From contig MU004186.1 of assembly GCA_010093605.1 (NCBI GenBank), positions 1,530,616 to 1,594,615 of the forward strand: 64,000 bases of DNA. Direction: 5' to 3'. The position numbers and the translations under genes are program-made. The DNA comes from Lophium mytilinum. Its lineage: Eukaryota > Ascomycota > Dothideomycetes > Mytilinidiales > Mytilinidiaceae. The notes under the pieces are model-generated. The model did no database searches and was not told where the DNA came from. It saw only the letters and a list, made by a program, of their open reading frames with translations. Of the stretch, positions 21,088 through 32,495 are shown piece after piece; the first letter of the stretch is position 1, and each line of letters starts with the position of its first letter.

Positions 21088-23007
21088 TTAGATCAGAGCT
21101 TGCCCCTTGAACATCCCCTCTCGCACTTCCTTCACCACGTCCGTCCGGTCCCCACGTCCGACGAGTACGATTCCGCGGCCTCTCCTGCCCATCCGTCCCG
21201 TGCGGCCGAGGCGGTGGATGAAGTCGATGGTTGTATGCGGGACATCGTACAAAATAACGTGCCTCACAGCTAGCGTATCGATACCCCTCGACCCCAAATC
21301 CGTTGTAACAATAACCTTCGTATTCAGCAGCCTCCTCCTCCGCTCCGCCAGCGTCGCCGCCTCAGCTCCCTGCCCCGGAAAGAAATTCGCCGTCTTCACG
21401 GCCGGCGCATCTAGCACCGTAGGCTCAGGGACCACCTCCTCGCCCTTGGCCAGGCCCTTGAACGAGGCGAGGATGCGGCCCGCGCGCTCGCCAGAGGTGT
21501 CGCGGTTAAGGGCGACGGCGTCGATGCCCTTGGTGACGAGGTAGTCAGCAACCTCGACGGCCTTCTCGCGCTCGTTGACGAAGACGATGATGCGCTTGAG
21601 GTCGACGTGCTCGGCAGCGCTGCCGTCGTCGGAGTGCTCGGCGGTGGTGCGGCCGATGGTCCAGATGGTGTCGGCGCAGGCGAGGTCTTTGTTGCCGCGG
21701 TAGGGCTCCTTGTTGACGTCGACCACGCCGAGCTGCACGCGGCGCGGGATAGCGTGCAGGTTGGGGGTGACGAGGCGCTTGATGTCTGGGAAGCGCTTTT
21801 CGAGAAAGGAGTCGAGGCGGCGGGGGATGGTGGCGGAGCAGAGGATTAGCTGGCGGAGGGAGGGGGTGGAGCGGTCGATGATGGCGGAGGTGGTGGGCGA
21901 GAAGGAGCGGTCCAGGAGGGAGTCGGCTTCGTCGATTACGAGATGTGTGACGCGGCTGAGGATGTTGGGGTTGCTTTCGGCGATGCTGCCGAGTAGGTGA
22001 GGCGTGCTGATGACTACGTCGACGCCGCTGGGGGAGAAGAGGCGACTGCGGATGACCGTTGCGGTGTTGGCGGCTGATATAGGGGCAGTTCTGAACTTAG
22101 CGACGTGAGATAAGGCCTTTGCGAGTTGGCCGACTTGCACCACGAGCTCTGCTGTAGGTACGAGGATTATAGCGCGGGGCCTTGCGCTGGTGGGGTGGGG
22201 ATCTGTTGATAGCGGAGGAGACTTCAGGCTAAACATATCGGTTCTCTTATTTGCCTGTGCTTCTGCGGCCTTTTCTGCTGCTGTTGCTTGTGCTTCTTCC
22301 TCTGCTTCGGTGACTTCCGCGCGCTTGATGGCATCAATGACGGGTAACAGATATGCCAACGTCTTTCCAGATCCAGTTTCCGCAGCCAACAAAAACTGTT
22401 CCATGCCCTTCTTTTCCACGGGGTTCCTCTTGCGACGGCGGTCGTCAACTCCTAGCAGTGCCGGGATTGCAACTCGCTGTGCAGGCGTAGGAGAAACATC
22501 TTCCAGACCAGGAAGGGCATCCGCGATGGCCTTCTTAAGAGAGGGGAGAAGCGGAAATTTGTCAAAGGTCTCTAGTTCGCTGATCTGGCTCTTGACGGCG
22601 GCTCGGTCGCCGTATGGCACGGGTGCCAGCGTCCGTTGCATCTTCAAGGCCTTGAAAGTTTCCGGTCTCGACCTCGACGACCCCCGCTCTCTTGCATTGT
22701 AGGCCTGCTTGTGTTCCAACTCGGTTCGTTTGCGCTGTGGAGGAGGCTGCACGCGTGCTTCTTTCTGGTTGAGATTGCCGAACGGGTCCAATGCTTTCTT
22801 CTTCGGTGGTTTGCTGTCTGTTAACGACCTAGGTGGATCTCGAGGGCGGCCGACATTGGGGGATAGTTCCATTCGAGAGGGTTTCCGCCTCTGAAGCTGG
22901 CCATAATGGCGCGATTGCTGCCAAGGGGCTTGTATGGACGACGGCTTGGTGTTGAAGATGGATCGAACTTCGCAAAAGAGACAGAGGCGGGACGTCGGGC
23001 GCAACAT
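21088..23007 (-). CDS. MRH4: mitochondrial DEAD-box RNA helicase Mrh4
   Basis: A single exon of 639 residues. The first 45 residues (MLRPTSRLCLFCEV..., many Arg/Ser, few acids) look like a mitochondrial presequence. Helicase motifs in order: Q-like TPAQRVAIPALL (about 174), motif I AETGSGKT (209-216), Ia PTAELV, Ib STPHLL, motif II DEAD (359-362), motif III SAT (391-393), then TDLGSRGID (motif V) and HRLGRTGRMGRRG (motif VI). A charged insert at about 231-275 separates motifs I and Ia, as in fungal Mrh4. In yeast Mrh4 is a matrix helicase needed for assembly of the large mitoribosomal subunit. Start chosen at 23007 because it opens the presequence and follows the upstream spacer. Confidence 0.93.
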   Translation of the reverse strand: MLRPTSRLCLFCEVRSIFNTKPSSIQAPWQQSRHYGQLQRRKPSRMELSPNVGRPRDPPRSLTDSKPPKKKALDPFGNLNQKEARVQPPPQRKRTELEHKQAYNARERGSSRSRPETFKALKMQRTLAPVPYGDRAAVKSQISELETFDKFPLLPSLKKAIADALPGLEDVSPTPAQRVAIPALLGVDDRRRKRNPVEKKGMEQFLLAAETGSGKTLAYLLPVIDAIKRAEVTEAEEEAQATAAEKAAEAQANKRTDMFSLKSPPLSTDPHPTSARPRAIILVPTAELVVQVGQLAKALSHVAKFRTAPISAANTATVIRSRLFSPSGVDVVISTPHLLGSIAESNPNILSRVTHLVIDEADSLLDRSFSPTTSAIIDRSTPSLRQLILCSATIPRRLDSFLEKRFPDIKRLVTPNLHAIPRRVQLGVVDVNKEPYRGNKDLACADTIWTIGRTTAEHSDDGSAAEHVDLKRIIVFVNEREKAVEVADYLVTKGIDAVALNRDTSGERAGRILASFKGLAKGEEVVPEPTVLDAPAVKTANFFPGQGAEAATLAERRRRLLNTKVIVTTDLGSRGIDTLAVRHVILYDVPHTTIDFIHRLGRTGRMGRRGRGIVLVGRGDRTDVVKEVREGMFKGQALI

Positions 23008-23712
23008 TTGGGTATACTGCAGATCAAGAGGAGATGACTAGTTCATTAAAGACGCGTAGGAGTTTTGAAAGGTAGAGGAAAGAAGAAGAGAGTTTCGTGT
23101 AAATGAAGCAATACTCGTACAGCGTGAGGCGGCATGCTCAGAACTTTTTCGCGACAGGAGCGGTCTTCTACGGTAGACTAGTACCCGGCTGCAAGCGTGG
23201 CATGCCCGTTTGCCGTAGGATTCAGGCCGGGATTCTGCCCTGTTCTGTTCCCGCTGTCACGTGCTTTACCGTTGCTCCTCGCGACAACTAAAAATTCGGG
23301 CCGTGCACAGTATTATGGAACCTCGACTCAGCTAAGAGGTTGGCCCTCCCCTCCACCACAACCTCAGCATCTAGCTCCCACAGTTCACTTCTGCCCGTCG
23401 GCCTCTCCTCAATTTCCATACTCTCGCTTGAGACTTCATTGCATTCACTGCCATCATCATTGTGCAGTCGCATCACGGCGATCACTCCTTGACGGAGCGC
23501 GCGCATTCCAGCCGCATTCCATCCGTCGCCGCGGGCACCTTTGCGTCGCCAATTCCTACTCCAGCAGCTACTGCCCGAGTGAGATGCCTTCTGAAGGGGT
23601 AAGAGCCTACTCACGTCTTCTTCAGCGTATCGCATGTATATTAATTGTCCCCGTGCTCCAGGTCCCGCCTCTCCGTATAAACAAAACAACGCCATCCTCA
23701 TCGCCAGTCAAG
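23008..23712. promoter_or_regulatory. divergent promoter region between MRH4 and BUD4
   Basis: A 705-bp spacer between two opposite start codons. The BUD4 side is CT/CA-rich (23330-23470). No discrete operator was recognised. Confidence 0.5.
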
Positions 23713-26700
23713 ATGTCCAGCAGCGCCTCCCAGCGACCGCTGTCCGAGATCGGCTCGACGGAGCAGAGAAGAAACTCTCCTAGCTTCAATCAATCTACGA
23801 AGGTATTGCCGACCCGCATTCCTCCTCCTAATCCAGTCTAACCCGTCGCCAGAAACTCATGTTCAATCGAGACTCTTCTCCCTTCGACTCTTCGCCGTTC
23901 AACAACTCCCCGCGACTCTTTTGGAAAGAACGCGACCCAGCTTCCCCCGCCCGCTTCGGATCGGAGAACGAGTTTGAGCGCGACCAGTCCCTGTCGCCCA
24001 AGCGCTCCTCCATCGAGAACCTGAAGAAGGCGTCGCGCGTCAAGAACAGCAGCATGTTCGCTCGCGAACAGAAAAACGAATACGACCCCACTTCTACTCC
24101 AGTCGTCGAGCGCCCGCTTGCTGCCGGTCGCCCCCTCAGCGTGCAGGCCCAAGGTATCACATACGGCGGTCGCGGTCCCGAAGGGCTGCGGAAACCGAAC
24201 GAAGAGTTCAAAGGACATCGTAGAGGCGAGAGTTTGAGCAAGATTCCTCTCCTGCTGAGCCCAAACAACAAACCTCCTGCGCGACCTAACGGAGTCTCCC
24301 CATACAACTCAAACAGCGAGCTAGCGTCGCCGACAAAATCGTCCCTAGCCAGCAACGGCAGGTTCAGCGCTGTTGGCCAGACATACGACCCCGAGTCCAG
24401 CATCTGGTCCGACGACGAGGAGCAGCTCAAACACCAAACGCCGCGTCCCTTGCGCCGACATGCTAAAAGCGTAACCTTCGACGCCGCTCCACCAACAATC
24501 AACGAGTACGAGATGGTCACGCCTGATCCATCGTCGGTTGCTTCTGGGTCAGTACGAGAGGGGAGCTTCGACTCTGTTGAGGACTTTGATGATAGCTTCG
24601 ATCGCGGTTCCATGGACCATGATGACAGCTTTGACGCGTCCCTAGAGGATACCGACAAGACGCCAGTTGTGCTGCCGGAAGATTGGCGACACATGAGCCC
24701 TGAGCTCGCAAATACCTCTTTGGCAGACACATTTGATGATCCTTTCGATGGCAGGGAGGCTAGTCCCATGCCGACCGCACGCCCGAATGGTGTTGCAAAG
24801 TCGGAGAACCGCCAGGGTTCAACCAACTCGGAAGGTGAATCCAGGCCTCTGCCTCCTCTACCTGGGCTTCAAGGAGCGAACAGCCACCGTAGGAGAGACT
24901 CCAGCATTGGACTATCCACCGCGGCTGAGCGAGCGAGTGGCGCGCAGCGGTCTTTGCCGACCCCTCCACGCGCGGCTGGGGTGTCCAAGTCCGACATCCT
25001 CAACATGCGTGATACCTCCATGACGCTTGAGGACAGGCTTCGTCTGATGGGTCTCGAAGATCGCAACACTGATACTCCAACTCAAGAAAGCCACAATGAA
25101 TCCCAGCATTCAAAGTCGCCCCAGAAAGACCAGGGCCTGGGAATACAAGTCCATGTGGACGAAGTCGACGAGGTAGATGATTCCGAAATGGAGTCATTCC
25201 ACATCCCACGAATCTCACGGGAGTCCATTTTACGAAAAGTAAAGAGCCGTAACTTCGACGACTACGAGTGTGACTTCTCCATGGCGTCTAGTCCTGAGCG
25301 GAGCTACGGTGATCTTGCGGACCTCGATCCTGACGTTCCAATTCCTTCTCGAGAAGCCTCTTCAAACTTCGAAGTGGATGTTCCAGACGCGCCAGTCAAG
25401 ACCGAAAGCGATGCCGACAGCGTGGTTGACGCCTACTCCATGACTGAGATGTATAACCCCGAGCGGTCGGTTTCTCAAGTAGACGACTACGATCGTGAAG
25501 CTTCTGTCATACACCACAAGATGGAGCAGCAGCCTCAAGATGACGATGACGCTAGCCTGTACTCCCAGCAGCTGACTGAAGAAGGTGAAAAACCAGACAC
25601 AGTCACGGACTCAGATGGGCCTCCGACACCAAAGGCAGAACACCATACTGTGCCGCAAGCTGAAGCTACTACCACCAGTGACTTGCCTGACTTTGGCTCC
25701 TTCATGGGAGAGGACGATTTCAGGTTGAAATTCGACTCTTACATGGCGCCTTCCGTTCCCAAGGCTCCAGAATCAGCTCCTAGGGAGATCGCTCTTGAAG
25801 CCGCCTTAGAAGTCATACCATCATTCGAAGCACAGCCAGAGCTGGCGCCCCGCCCTTCCACGCCCGAAGATAAACTTCAGCTGCCGCAATTTGCAGGAGA
25901 AGACTCTGAGGACGAGCCAGGTACTCCAGATTCAGTTATCCGGCATCCAATGATTGATTCGCAAGAGCGCGATTCTCCTGTAGTCCCAGAGCCAGTTGCA
26001 ACTATCAAGGCACCTGGCGCAAAGCTCAAGACCCGCCCATCCCTTGTGCAATCCGATTTCAAGACTATGGCAGCTCAGCGTCGGCAAGTCAGTGGGGAGC
26101 GTGCACCACCGATTCCAGAGCGCAGTCCGAAGAGACATTCCATGAGTCTGGATCTTACCAATGGTGATGAAGACGATTCGGTTGAGGGGCATAGCGATGG
26201 ATCAAACAAGGAGAATCCACCACGCCGTCGCGAGAGCAACAGACTGAAGCTCGACATACCGTTTAGCGGAGCCTCGGACGATCTGAGTTTCGGCTTAGAC
26301 GAGGAGTTCGACCGCGTTATTGAGGCCCAGAAGGTAGACCTATTTCCCTTACCCTCTTACGCCCGATTCTCCACATCAGCTGCTGCAACATCTTTGGGTG
26401 ATGCAGGAGAGGAATTTATGTGTGGGGAGGGTTTCCTATACCAGTACAGTCCCACTAACGGATATGTACGCACACAGAAAGGGTACTTGATGAGACAAAA
26501 CACGAAGGTGGTGGTTGCGAGCAGCCGGCAGTTCAGCGATGAGCAGCCGCCAATGTCACCAACCGAGGCGTCTGGTCCAGGCGGCAGAGGTACACGATCG
26601 GCTGGAAGCAGTCCTCGCAAACCTAGCGCTGATCGGAAAGCCTGGACGACGGAGCCGTGGAACGGTAAGGTGAGGAGGAAGAGCATTCGTTCGACTTCTG

Positions 26701-28349
26701 GTAATGTACGCAAAGCTCCCAGTGGTCCAGCACCTCCACTGCCAGGTCAAGAGAGCAATGTCACTGGTGGACTGAGAACTCTTGTTGAAGATCAAACGAT
26801 GGTAGACGAGGATTCCGGAGAGGAGAAGGAGCGAGGGAGATTGTTTGTCAAGGTTATCGGAGTTAAAGACCTCGATCTACCCCTCCCAAGGAGTAAGTCT
26901 ATGTAAACCCGTCAGGATGGCTCAATGCTAACTACAATCAGCCGAGAAAACACGCTTCCAGCTCACCCTCGATAATGGATTGCACTGTGTGACCACGGCG
27001 TGGCTTGACCTTGGCCAGAACGCTCCCATAGGCCAGGAATTCGAGCTTACCGTCTACAAGGAGCTGGAATTCCAACTTACTCTCCAAACAAAGCTCGATG
27101 CACCACCGGAGCCTCTAATGCCTACAGTGTCTCCTACGAAGGTCATCAACCACAAGAAGTCTACCTCCGCTTTTAGCCGTCTCCTTTCTTCTCCCAAGAA
27201 GCGCAAAGAGCAAGAGCGCAAGCAGAACGAGGCAAACGAGCGTGCTGCCGATCTCAAACAAAAGGAAATGCAGTCTAAGCGCGGTAGTAAACAAGCTACC
27301 GCCTGGGATTTGCTGCACGACCTTGTGGGCACAGATGGCTCGTTTGCACGTGCATACGTCTGCCTCAACAATCATGAGAGCCAGGCTTTCGGCCGACCTT
27401 TGAATGTCGACATTCCATGCTTCAACGAGTGGGCTGTGGATCCCGGAGCTAGTGTCAAGAGCAAGCGTGGAGGAATGGTTCGACGCCCACCTTATCGCAT
27501 CGGCAAGCTTCAATTGCAACTTCTCTATGTTCCAAAGCCTGAGAATGCCAAGGACGATGATATGCCGAAGAGCATGAATGCTTGCATTCGCGACCTGAAA
27601 GAGGCAGAGGAGCTTAAGGCCACGAGCTGGGAAGGCCCTTTGAGTCAACAAGGTGGTGACTGTCCAGTAAGTGATCCATTGAATTCCTAGGTTTACCTGT
27701 TCTTGGAATTACAGCGTGCTAATGTTTGCTTTAGTACTGGCGCCGACGGTTCTTCCGCCTCTCCGGCACCAAACTAACCGCATACCACGAATCTACGCGA
27801 CAACCTCGTGCGACGATCAACCTTGCAAAAGCCAGCAAACTGATTGATGACCGGAGCTCCCTCACACAATCGTCACCCTCTAAGAGTGGAGGCCGACGCA
27901 AGTCCGCATTTGCTGAGGAAGAGGAAGGCTATATGTTCGTCGAGGAAGGCTTCCGAATCCGCTTTGCTAATGGCGAAGTCATCGACTTCTATGCCGACAG
28001 CGCTGCGCAAAAGGAAGGCTGGATGAAGGTCCTCTGCGAGACTGTTGGGAAGGACCTCGGCAGCTCCAAGGGTTGGACCGATCTCGTTCTCAGCAAGGAA
28101 CGACGCGACAAGAACGCAAAGAACCTCAAAGAGAATGCGCATGCCAGCGCTGGCCAACAGCGCCCTCGATCTCAACCCCAGCCACAAGAGCGAGCCAGCA
28201 GCAAAAGCGCTCCAACAAGTCCGCAAAAGTGGATGCACCGCGACTCTCAGCATCCACCTCCACCAGTCGAAAAGGACGTGCGCCACGCAGTCCCGCGAAT
28301 GAATCCGGTGAATCCGCGGCGCGATCAAGTGCGGTCTATGATGTATTAG
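23713..28349 (+). CDS. BUD4: anillin-related bud-site/septation protein with PH domain
   Basis: Exons 23713-23802, 23853-26892, 26942-27666 and 27735-28349 join in frame to 1489 residues. About 950 N-terminal residues are Ser/Pro/acidic and disordered, with a TPVVLPEDWRHMSPELANTS block that I associate with Bud4 orthologues. An anillin/C2-like region starts at LFVKVIGVKDLDLPLPR and continues TEKTRFQLTLDNGLHCVTT across intron 2. The C-terminal PH domain (about 1286-1387) opens with YWRRRFFRLSGTKLTAYH and ends with EGWMKVLCETVG. Bud4 organises septins at the bud neck in yeast and at septa in filamentous fungi. Its large size and domain order match the family. Confidence 0.93.
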
Positions 28350-29132
28350 AGTCGTGCTTCTAATTTCTCTTCTTGAAAACACCGTCTTGTTTGGTTGCCA
28401 AAATGTCGCTGTGCGGCAAATGTTGGTTAGCTGAATGTATTGATTACCCCGTCTGGTTCTGTAGAGCCCGCACACTTGAAGCTGTACAGCTTTCTTTTCA
28501 TTTTCTCTTCCTCTTCTCTATTCTTTGTTTTGGTATTTGGTTGCTTCTGGCGTTGGAGGGGTGGGTGTAATGCCAGTTCTTTCACGAGGCCTCTGTGTAA
28601 TGACTATACTTGATGCAGAGGAAACCTCGGGTTGCGGAATATACAATACCTTCACAATATTCTTTCGTCCGTGTTCATTGCGTGATACTTTGTAGAATGC
28701 CTAGCCATCTCTAGGAGGTTTCTCTTCAAGTTTGTCTCGTTCACCCCGCTTGATGTGGTTCTGATTCTCATACAGGCTGGTGGAACGTCCGGACTCGAGC
28801 AAACACAAGGCAATCCTCAAGACGCAAACAGAGAGCCCCTTCCCGTCAACATTAGAATCGAGCTGAGTCGGAATTATGGCTTTGGAAAGTTTCCCTATCC
28901 CACTTTCTTTCTTCCTTTTCCCCGGGCAGGCTAAGCTTAAGAGTCTTCAACACAGTATGCTGATTTCATCAGGCAGGCAAGCAGAACTAGAAGCAACGCC
29001 ACTTGTTTTCCTTTGAATGATTGCAGGTTTCGTGTTTATACTTTCCCCTTAACTCATTATTTCTACCTCTCGTTTAATACCCTACATAATCCCCCTTCCC
29101 GACCACTTCCCCAAAGCCAACGCCAAAGCTAA
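28350..29132. other. intergenic stretch
   Basis: BUD4 3' flank followed by the promoter of the next gene; TTTTCTTTTC-type pyrimidine runs near 28490-28530 and 28900. No gene seen. Confidence 0.5.
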
Positions 29133-30560
29133 ATGGGCAACACCCTCTCCAACCGCCCAGAGGTCCAAGTAGCAGGCCACTACCGCCCCGTCCTGACAAA
29201 CTGCCCCTGCTCCCCGCCCTCAAACCCAAGACTCCGCTCCCGCTCTCGCTCGCCCTCTCCTCGCGACTACCGCTCCCCTCGCTACCCCCCCGCCTACCCA
29301 CTACGCGGAGGAGGAGGGCCAATACACTACAGACCTCCCCCCGGCGCCGCCTACCGCAGTCCCCCTCCCACACCAGTCGCCTACCGCTCGAGCCCCCGAG
29401 GCGCCTACCCCATGGCATCACCACACGCCCCAGCGATGGCACCGCGCTACCCTCCTACAAACCCTTATACGCCACAGCCGTACATCCCGCCGCAACCACA
29501 CCCCCAGCGCCAGCCTCCCTATCAGCCTCCCTATCAGGCCCCTTATCAACCTCCCTATCAACCGCAATATCAACCTCCCAGACCCGCCGCTGCCCAACCC
29601 CAACCTCAACCCCAACCCCAGCTACCCCCGGCCCAGCGCGACTACGCCCACTTCCCCGGCGACCCCTTCCTCGACGCGTGCTTCTGCAAGACGGCGTGCC
29701 GGTGCCGCAAGGGGACGCGGGTGCTGTACCGCAGCCGGCGGGCGGACGGGACGATGGGGGAGGGGGAGATACGGTATGAGCTGAAGGAGGAGGTGGAGAG
29801 GGGGGTTGGGTGTGGGGGCAACGAACACGGGGATGGGGACGAGGGGCGGAGGAGGAAGGGGAGGGGGGAGGAGGGGGCGTGTAGGGAGCGGGTGAAGAAG
29901 AGTGAGCGGAAGGTGCTGGGGAGGATGGACGCGATGGAGAGGGGGAGGAGAAAGGATGTGGAGGAGTTGAGGAGGTTGGTAGGGAGGGGGATGGGAGGGG
30001 GTGGGGGGATGAGGGAGGGGTTTGAGAGGATGGGGGGTAGGGGGATGAGGGAGCAAACGTTTGGGATGGGTGGAGGAGGGGGGGATCGGTTTACGGGCGA
30101 GCCGTATGGGGAGATGGGGGGTGGTGGGGGGATCTATCCTGGAATGGCTGAGTACGGGGACCTTAGGTATCCGCCTGGTGAAGAGTCCATTCCGGAGCAT
30201 GAGTTCGGAGGGCAAGCTCAGCCCTTCCCAATGCGCGGTATGCCGCCGAGACACGGGCGTCCTCTACGAGGAGGACCGAGACAGAGCGGCTGGAATCCTG
30301 GGCGGGGAATGGACGATGAGGGCGGCCTCGAAACCGTAGATCCGCGAGGCGATTTTGGCAACAGAGGTCGAGGAGGTCCACGCGGCGGCCGGCCTCTACG
30401 AGGAAGAAGGGGTATGTCTGGGCGGGGCATGCGTCCTGGCCCACCTCTGGATGATAGCGAAGGTCCAGCGGGGAATGCGGGAGGCGAGGGGGAAGAGGCG
30501 TGGGAGGACGAAGATTGTAAGTGTCTTATTTCATATGATTTTCTCCCTGAGTATGTCTGA
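29133..30560 (+). CDS. Pro/Gly-rich protein with myristoylation-type N terminus, unknown
   Basis: The product starts MGNTLSNRP, a good N-myristoylation pattern (Gly2, Ser6), so it may be membrane-anchored. Residues about 25-170 are Pro/Tyr/Arg-rich with PPYQ-type tandem repeats (29515-29580). A short Cys cluster follows (DACFCKTACRCRKGTRVLYR, about 185-204), then a strongly purine-rich half encoding GGG/RGR-type repeats, including RGG-like boxes near the end. A GTAAGT donor at about 30518 suggests a final intron: downstream frames to about 30780 look similar in composition (RPPPQARRSSRMGSGQSG), but no junction gives a clean frame, so the C terminus is unresolved and 30560 is simply where the unspliced frame stops. 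No family recognised. Confidence 0.6.
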   Translation: MGNTLSNRPEVQVAGHYRPVLTNCPCSPPSNPRLRSRSRSPSPRDYRSPRYPPAYPLRGGGGPIHYRPPPGAAYRSPPPTPVAYRSSPRGAYPMASPHAPAMAPRYPPTNPYTPQPYIPPQPHPQRQPPYQPPYQAPYQPPYQPQYQPPRPAAAQPQPQPQPQLPPAQRDYAHFPGDPFLDACFCKTACRCRKGTRVLYRSRRADGTMGEGEIRYELKEEVERGVGCGGNEHGDGDEGRRRKGRGEEGACRERVKKSERKVLGRMDAMERGRRKDVEELRRLVGRGMGGGGGMREGFERMGGRGMREQTFGMGGGGGDRFTGEPYGEMGGGGGIYPGMAEYGDLRYPPGEESIPEHEFGGQAQPFPMRGMPPRHGRPLRGGPRQSGWNPGRGMDDEGGLETVDPRGDFGNRGRGGPRGGRPLRGRRGMSGRGMRPGPPLDDSEGPAGNAGGEGEEAWEDEDCKCLISYDFLPEYV

Positions 30561-30780
30561 CCGTAGAGTCCGTAGAGAGCATTATGATGTACGCGAGAGG
30601 CCTATGGCCAGGCCAGCGGAACCACAGCACCAAGAACAGCAACATAGACCCCCGCCCCAAGCTCGACGATCCAGCCGGATGGGTTCGGGGCAGAGCGGGG
30701 CTCAAAGAGGAGCGAGAGGTGCTAGGATGGACTCGGTACAGGATGAGGAGTACGGCGGTGGCCCGGATCGGACGGTGTAG

Positions 30781-31361
30781 GAGTGATAGTAGAAATGTAA
30801 CAAGTTTGTAGACCTATGGATATGTTCTGGCCATAGGGCGAAATCTTGAATGACTTAAAACGATGCATGCACTCATTCAAAACAACATTCGTCTCCTTAC
30901 CTTATCAAGTATATCTCCAGGCCTGTGTAAGGGTAATGGTGATAAGCAGAACTCAAGCAATGAGAGCTTAGCACGCTTACGTAGGAGGTATTAGACATCC
31001 AACTAGTTATACTGTATTTTACGCTTTACTTAAAATGCGATACTCTTTGAGAATCATCTGTAAACGGTCACGTGCTGGCTGTCTTTAGCAGATGGGCATG
31101 CGCGTTCATTGTTACAATCTTTTCAACGTGAAGAGGCGAGTCCTGCCGATGCTGCTTCAGAGCCTGTCACTGTTCACGCATATTCCTTTTCATTGGATAC
31201 GAATGTTCGTGTCACAATGAGGTCGGCACTTATGAGGTGAGCTGGAGGGAGCAATCTCATCATAGGTTACACAGCATCGCTACCATGCATCAGCGCTGTA
31301 TGAGTGACGTGGACGCACCGCCTCCCAAATAAACCTGATATGTCCGTGAGACCTTTGCAAA
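30781..31361. other. intergenic stretch
   Basis: No gene seen; moderately AT-rich spacer before the zinc-finger gene. Confidence 0.5.
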
Positions 31362-32195
31362 TTGAAGCGTGCTGGCCACATTACCGACAATATGAGCTCC
31401 TGTTGCGTACTCTGCGATCGAGATTTCAACAGCCACGAAGCTCTGCAGCAGCACAAACGAGACTCATCTGCACACAAGTTCGACTGTATAACATGCGATC
31501 GCCGTTTCAGAAGCGACACGGCTCTGGCACAGCACAAACGAGATGCCCCCGTTCATACTCAGTCCTTGGAACATCCAACCACTCTCGCGATGCCTCCTAG
31601 AAACCGGAAACCGACCAAGAAACAGAAGCTCAGCACAAAACCAGAGCCCAGAACAAACCCAGAGCCCAGAACAAACCCAGAGCCCAGCACAAAACCAGAG
31701 CCAAGCACAAAACCGAAGCCGATCACAAAACCGAAGCCGACCACAAAACCGAAGCCGACCAAGAATTGGTCGATATACCCCTCACTCCACAATGACGTCT
31801 CCAACCTCCTCGACGAAGACAACCTCTTCTTTAGCTTCTACGAGAAGGACGACGAGTACAGCTGTCTAGACTACTACGACACGAATATCATGGGTCAGTT
31901 TACTTGCAGCAATCCGGCATGCCCGGCTATCTGGACAAGCAAGCAAATAGCCATCACTATACGAGAATATTCCGACTCGCGATACAACGCAAGAGTGTAC
32001 TATCAATCGTGTAAGCGCTGTCAGACGACGAGTGAACCGCAACTGGATCATTCATACGCGGAAAGAGTGGCGTATCGGCTCAAAAAGTGGGCTGGGGTCC
32101 AGGTGGAACGCCCTCCCTACTCACAGCAGAGCAATGGCCCACATAGGAAGGATCTGTGTGAAGGGTGCAAGGAGGGTCATTGCAGCAACATGTAA
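31362..32195 (+). CDS. double C2H2 plus 3CxxC zinc-finger protein
   Basis: Single exon; ATG at 31362 gives 277 residues, and an ATG at 31392 (MSSCCVLCDRDF) is equally plausible. Two C2H2 fingers come first: Cys15/Cys18/His31/His38 and Cys42/Cys45/His58/His65, both with an HKRD-x3-H ending. A Lys/Pro linker made of six-residue repeats (TKPEP/NPEP/TKPKP) follows. The C-terminal half matches the 3CxxC zinc domain: GQFTCSNPACPAIWTSKQIA, YYQSCKRC, then CEGCKEGHC near the end. The 3CxxC fold occurs in many fungal proteins of unknown role and in animal receptor-transporting proteins. Joining it to C2H2 fingers suggests nucleic-acid binding, which is inference. Confidence 0.8.
   Translation: MKRAGHITDNMSSCCVLCDRDFNSHEALQQHKRDSSAHKFDCITCDRRFRSDTALAQHKRDAPVHTQSLEHPTTLAMPPRNRKPTKKQKLSTKPEPRTNPEPRTNPEPSTKPEPSTKPKPITKPKPTTKPKPTKNWSIYPSLHNDVSNLLDEDNLFFSFYEKDDEYSCLDYYDTNIMGQFTCSNPACPAIWTSKQIAITIREYSDSRYNARVYYQSCKRCQTTSEPQLDHSYAERVAYRLKKWAGVQVERPPYSQQSNGPHRKDLCEGCKEGHCSNM
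31628..31760 (+). repeat. 18-bp in-frame tandem repeat in zinc-finger linker
   Basis: About seven units of 18 bases encode six-residue units of the type S/T-K/N-P-x-P. They drift from EP to KP units along the array, consistent with stepwise duplication. This stretch is likely length-variable between strains. Confidence 0.8.
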
Positions 32196-32368
32196 CTAAT
32201 GTCCTTTGTAGCACCGATGTTAAGCTGAATGTGATACTAAGATTTAAGAGGCAACGGAAAGAGGACGTGATCAACGGCAGCTTCTTATTATGCCTCTTTA
32301 TAGTACACTGACTTCTTGACCTCTTATTTCCTGAATGCATCTTGCGTAAATGGTAAAGGGGGCTCCTC

Positions 32369-32463
32369 CCAGCTAAGCTCCTCCTCTCCGCGGTGTCAAG
32401 TTCACACCACCGAAGCTGAACAGTGCTGAGCCCGTATGCCTAGACTTATAGCCCAGTACTGTC
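32369..32463 (+). mobile_element. MITE fragment, copy 3 (right half only)
   Basis: It matches the right half of the elements at 58058-58288 and 61066-61294, including the right inverted end (GTATGCCTAGACTTATAGCC at 32434-32453). The left half and left end are absent, so it is a truncated, immobile relic. It lies between the stops of two convergent genes. Confidence 0.7.
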
Positions 32464-32495
32464 CCTCAACACTAAACACCCATACATCCACAAAC

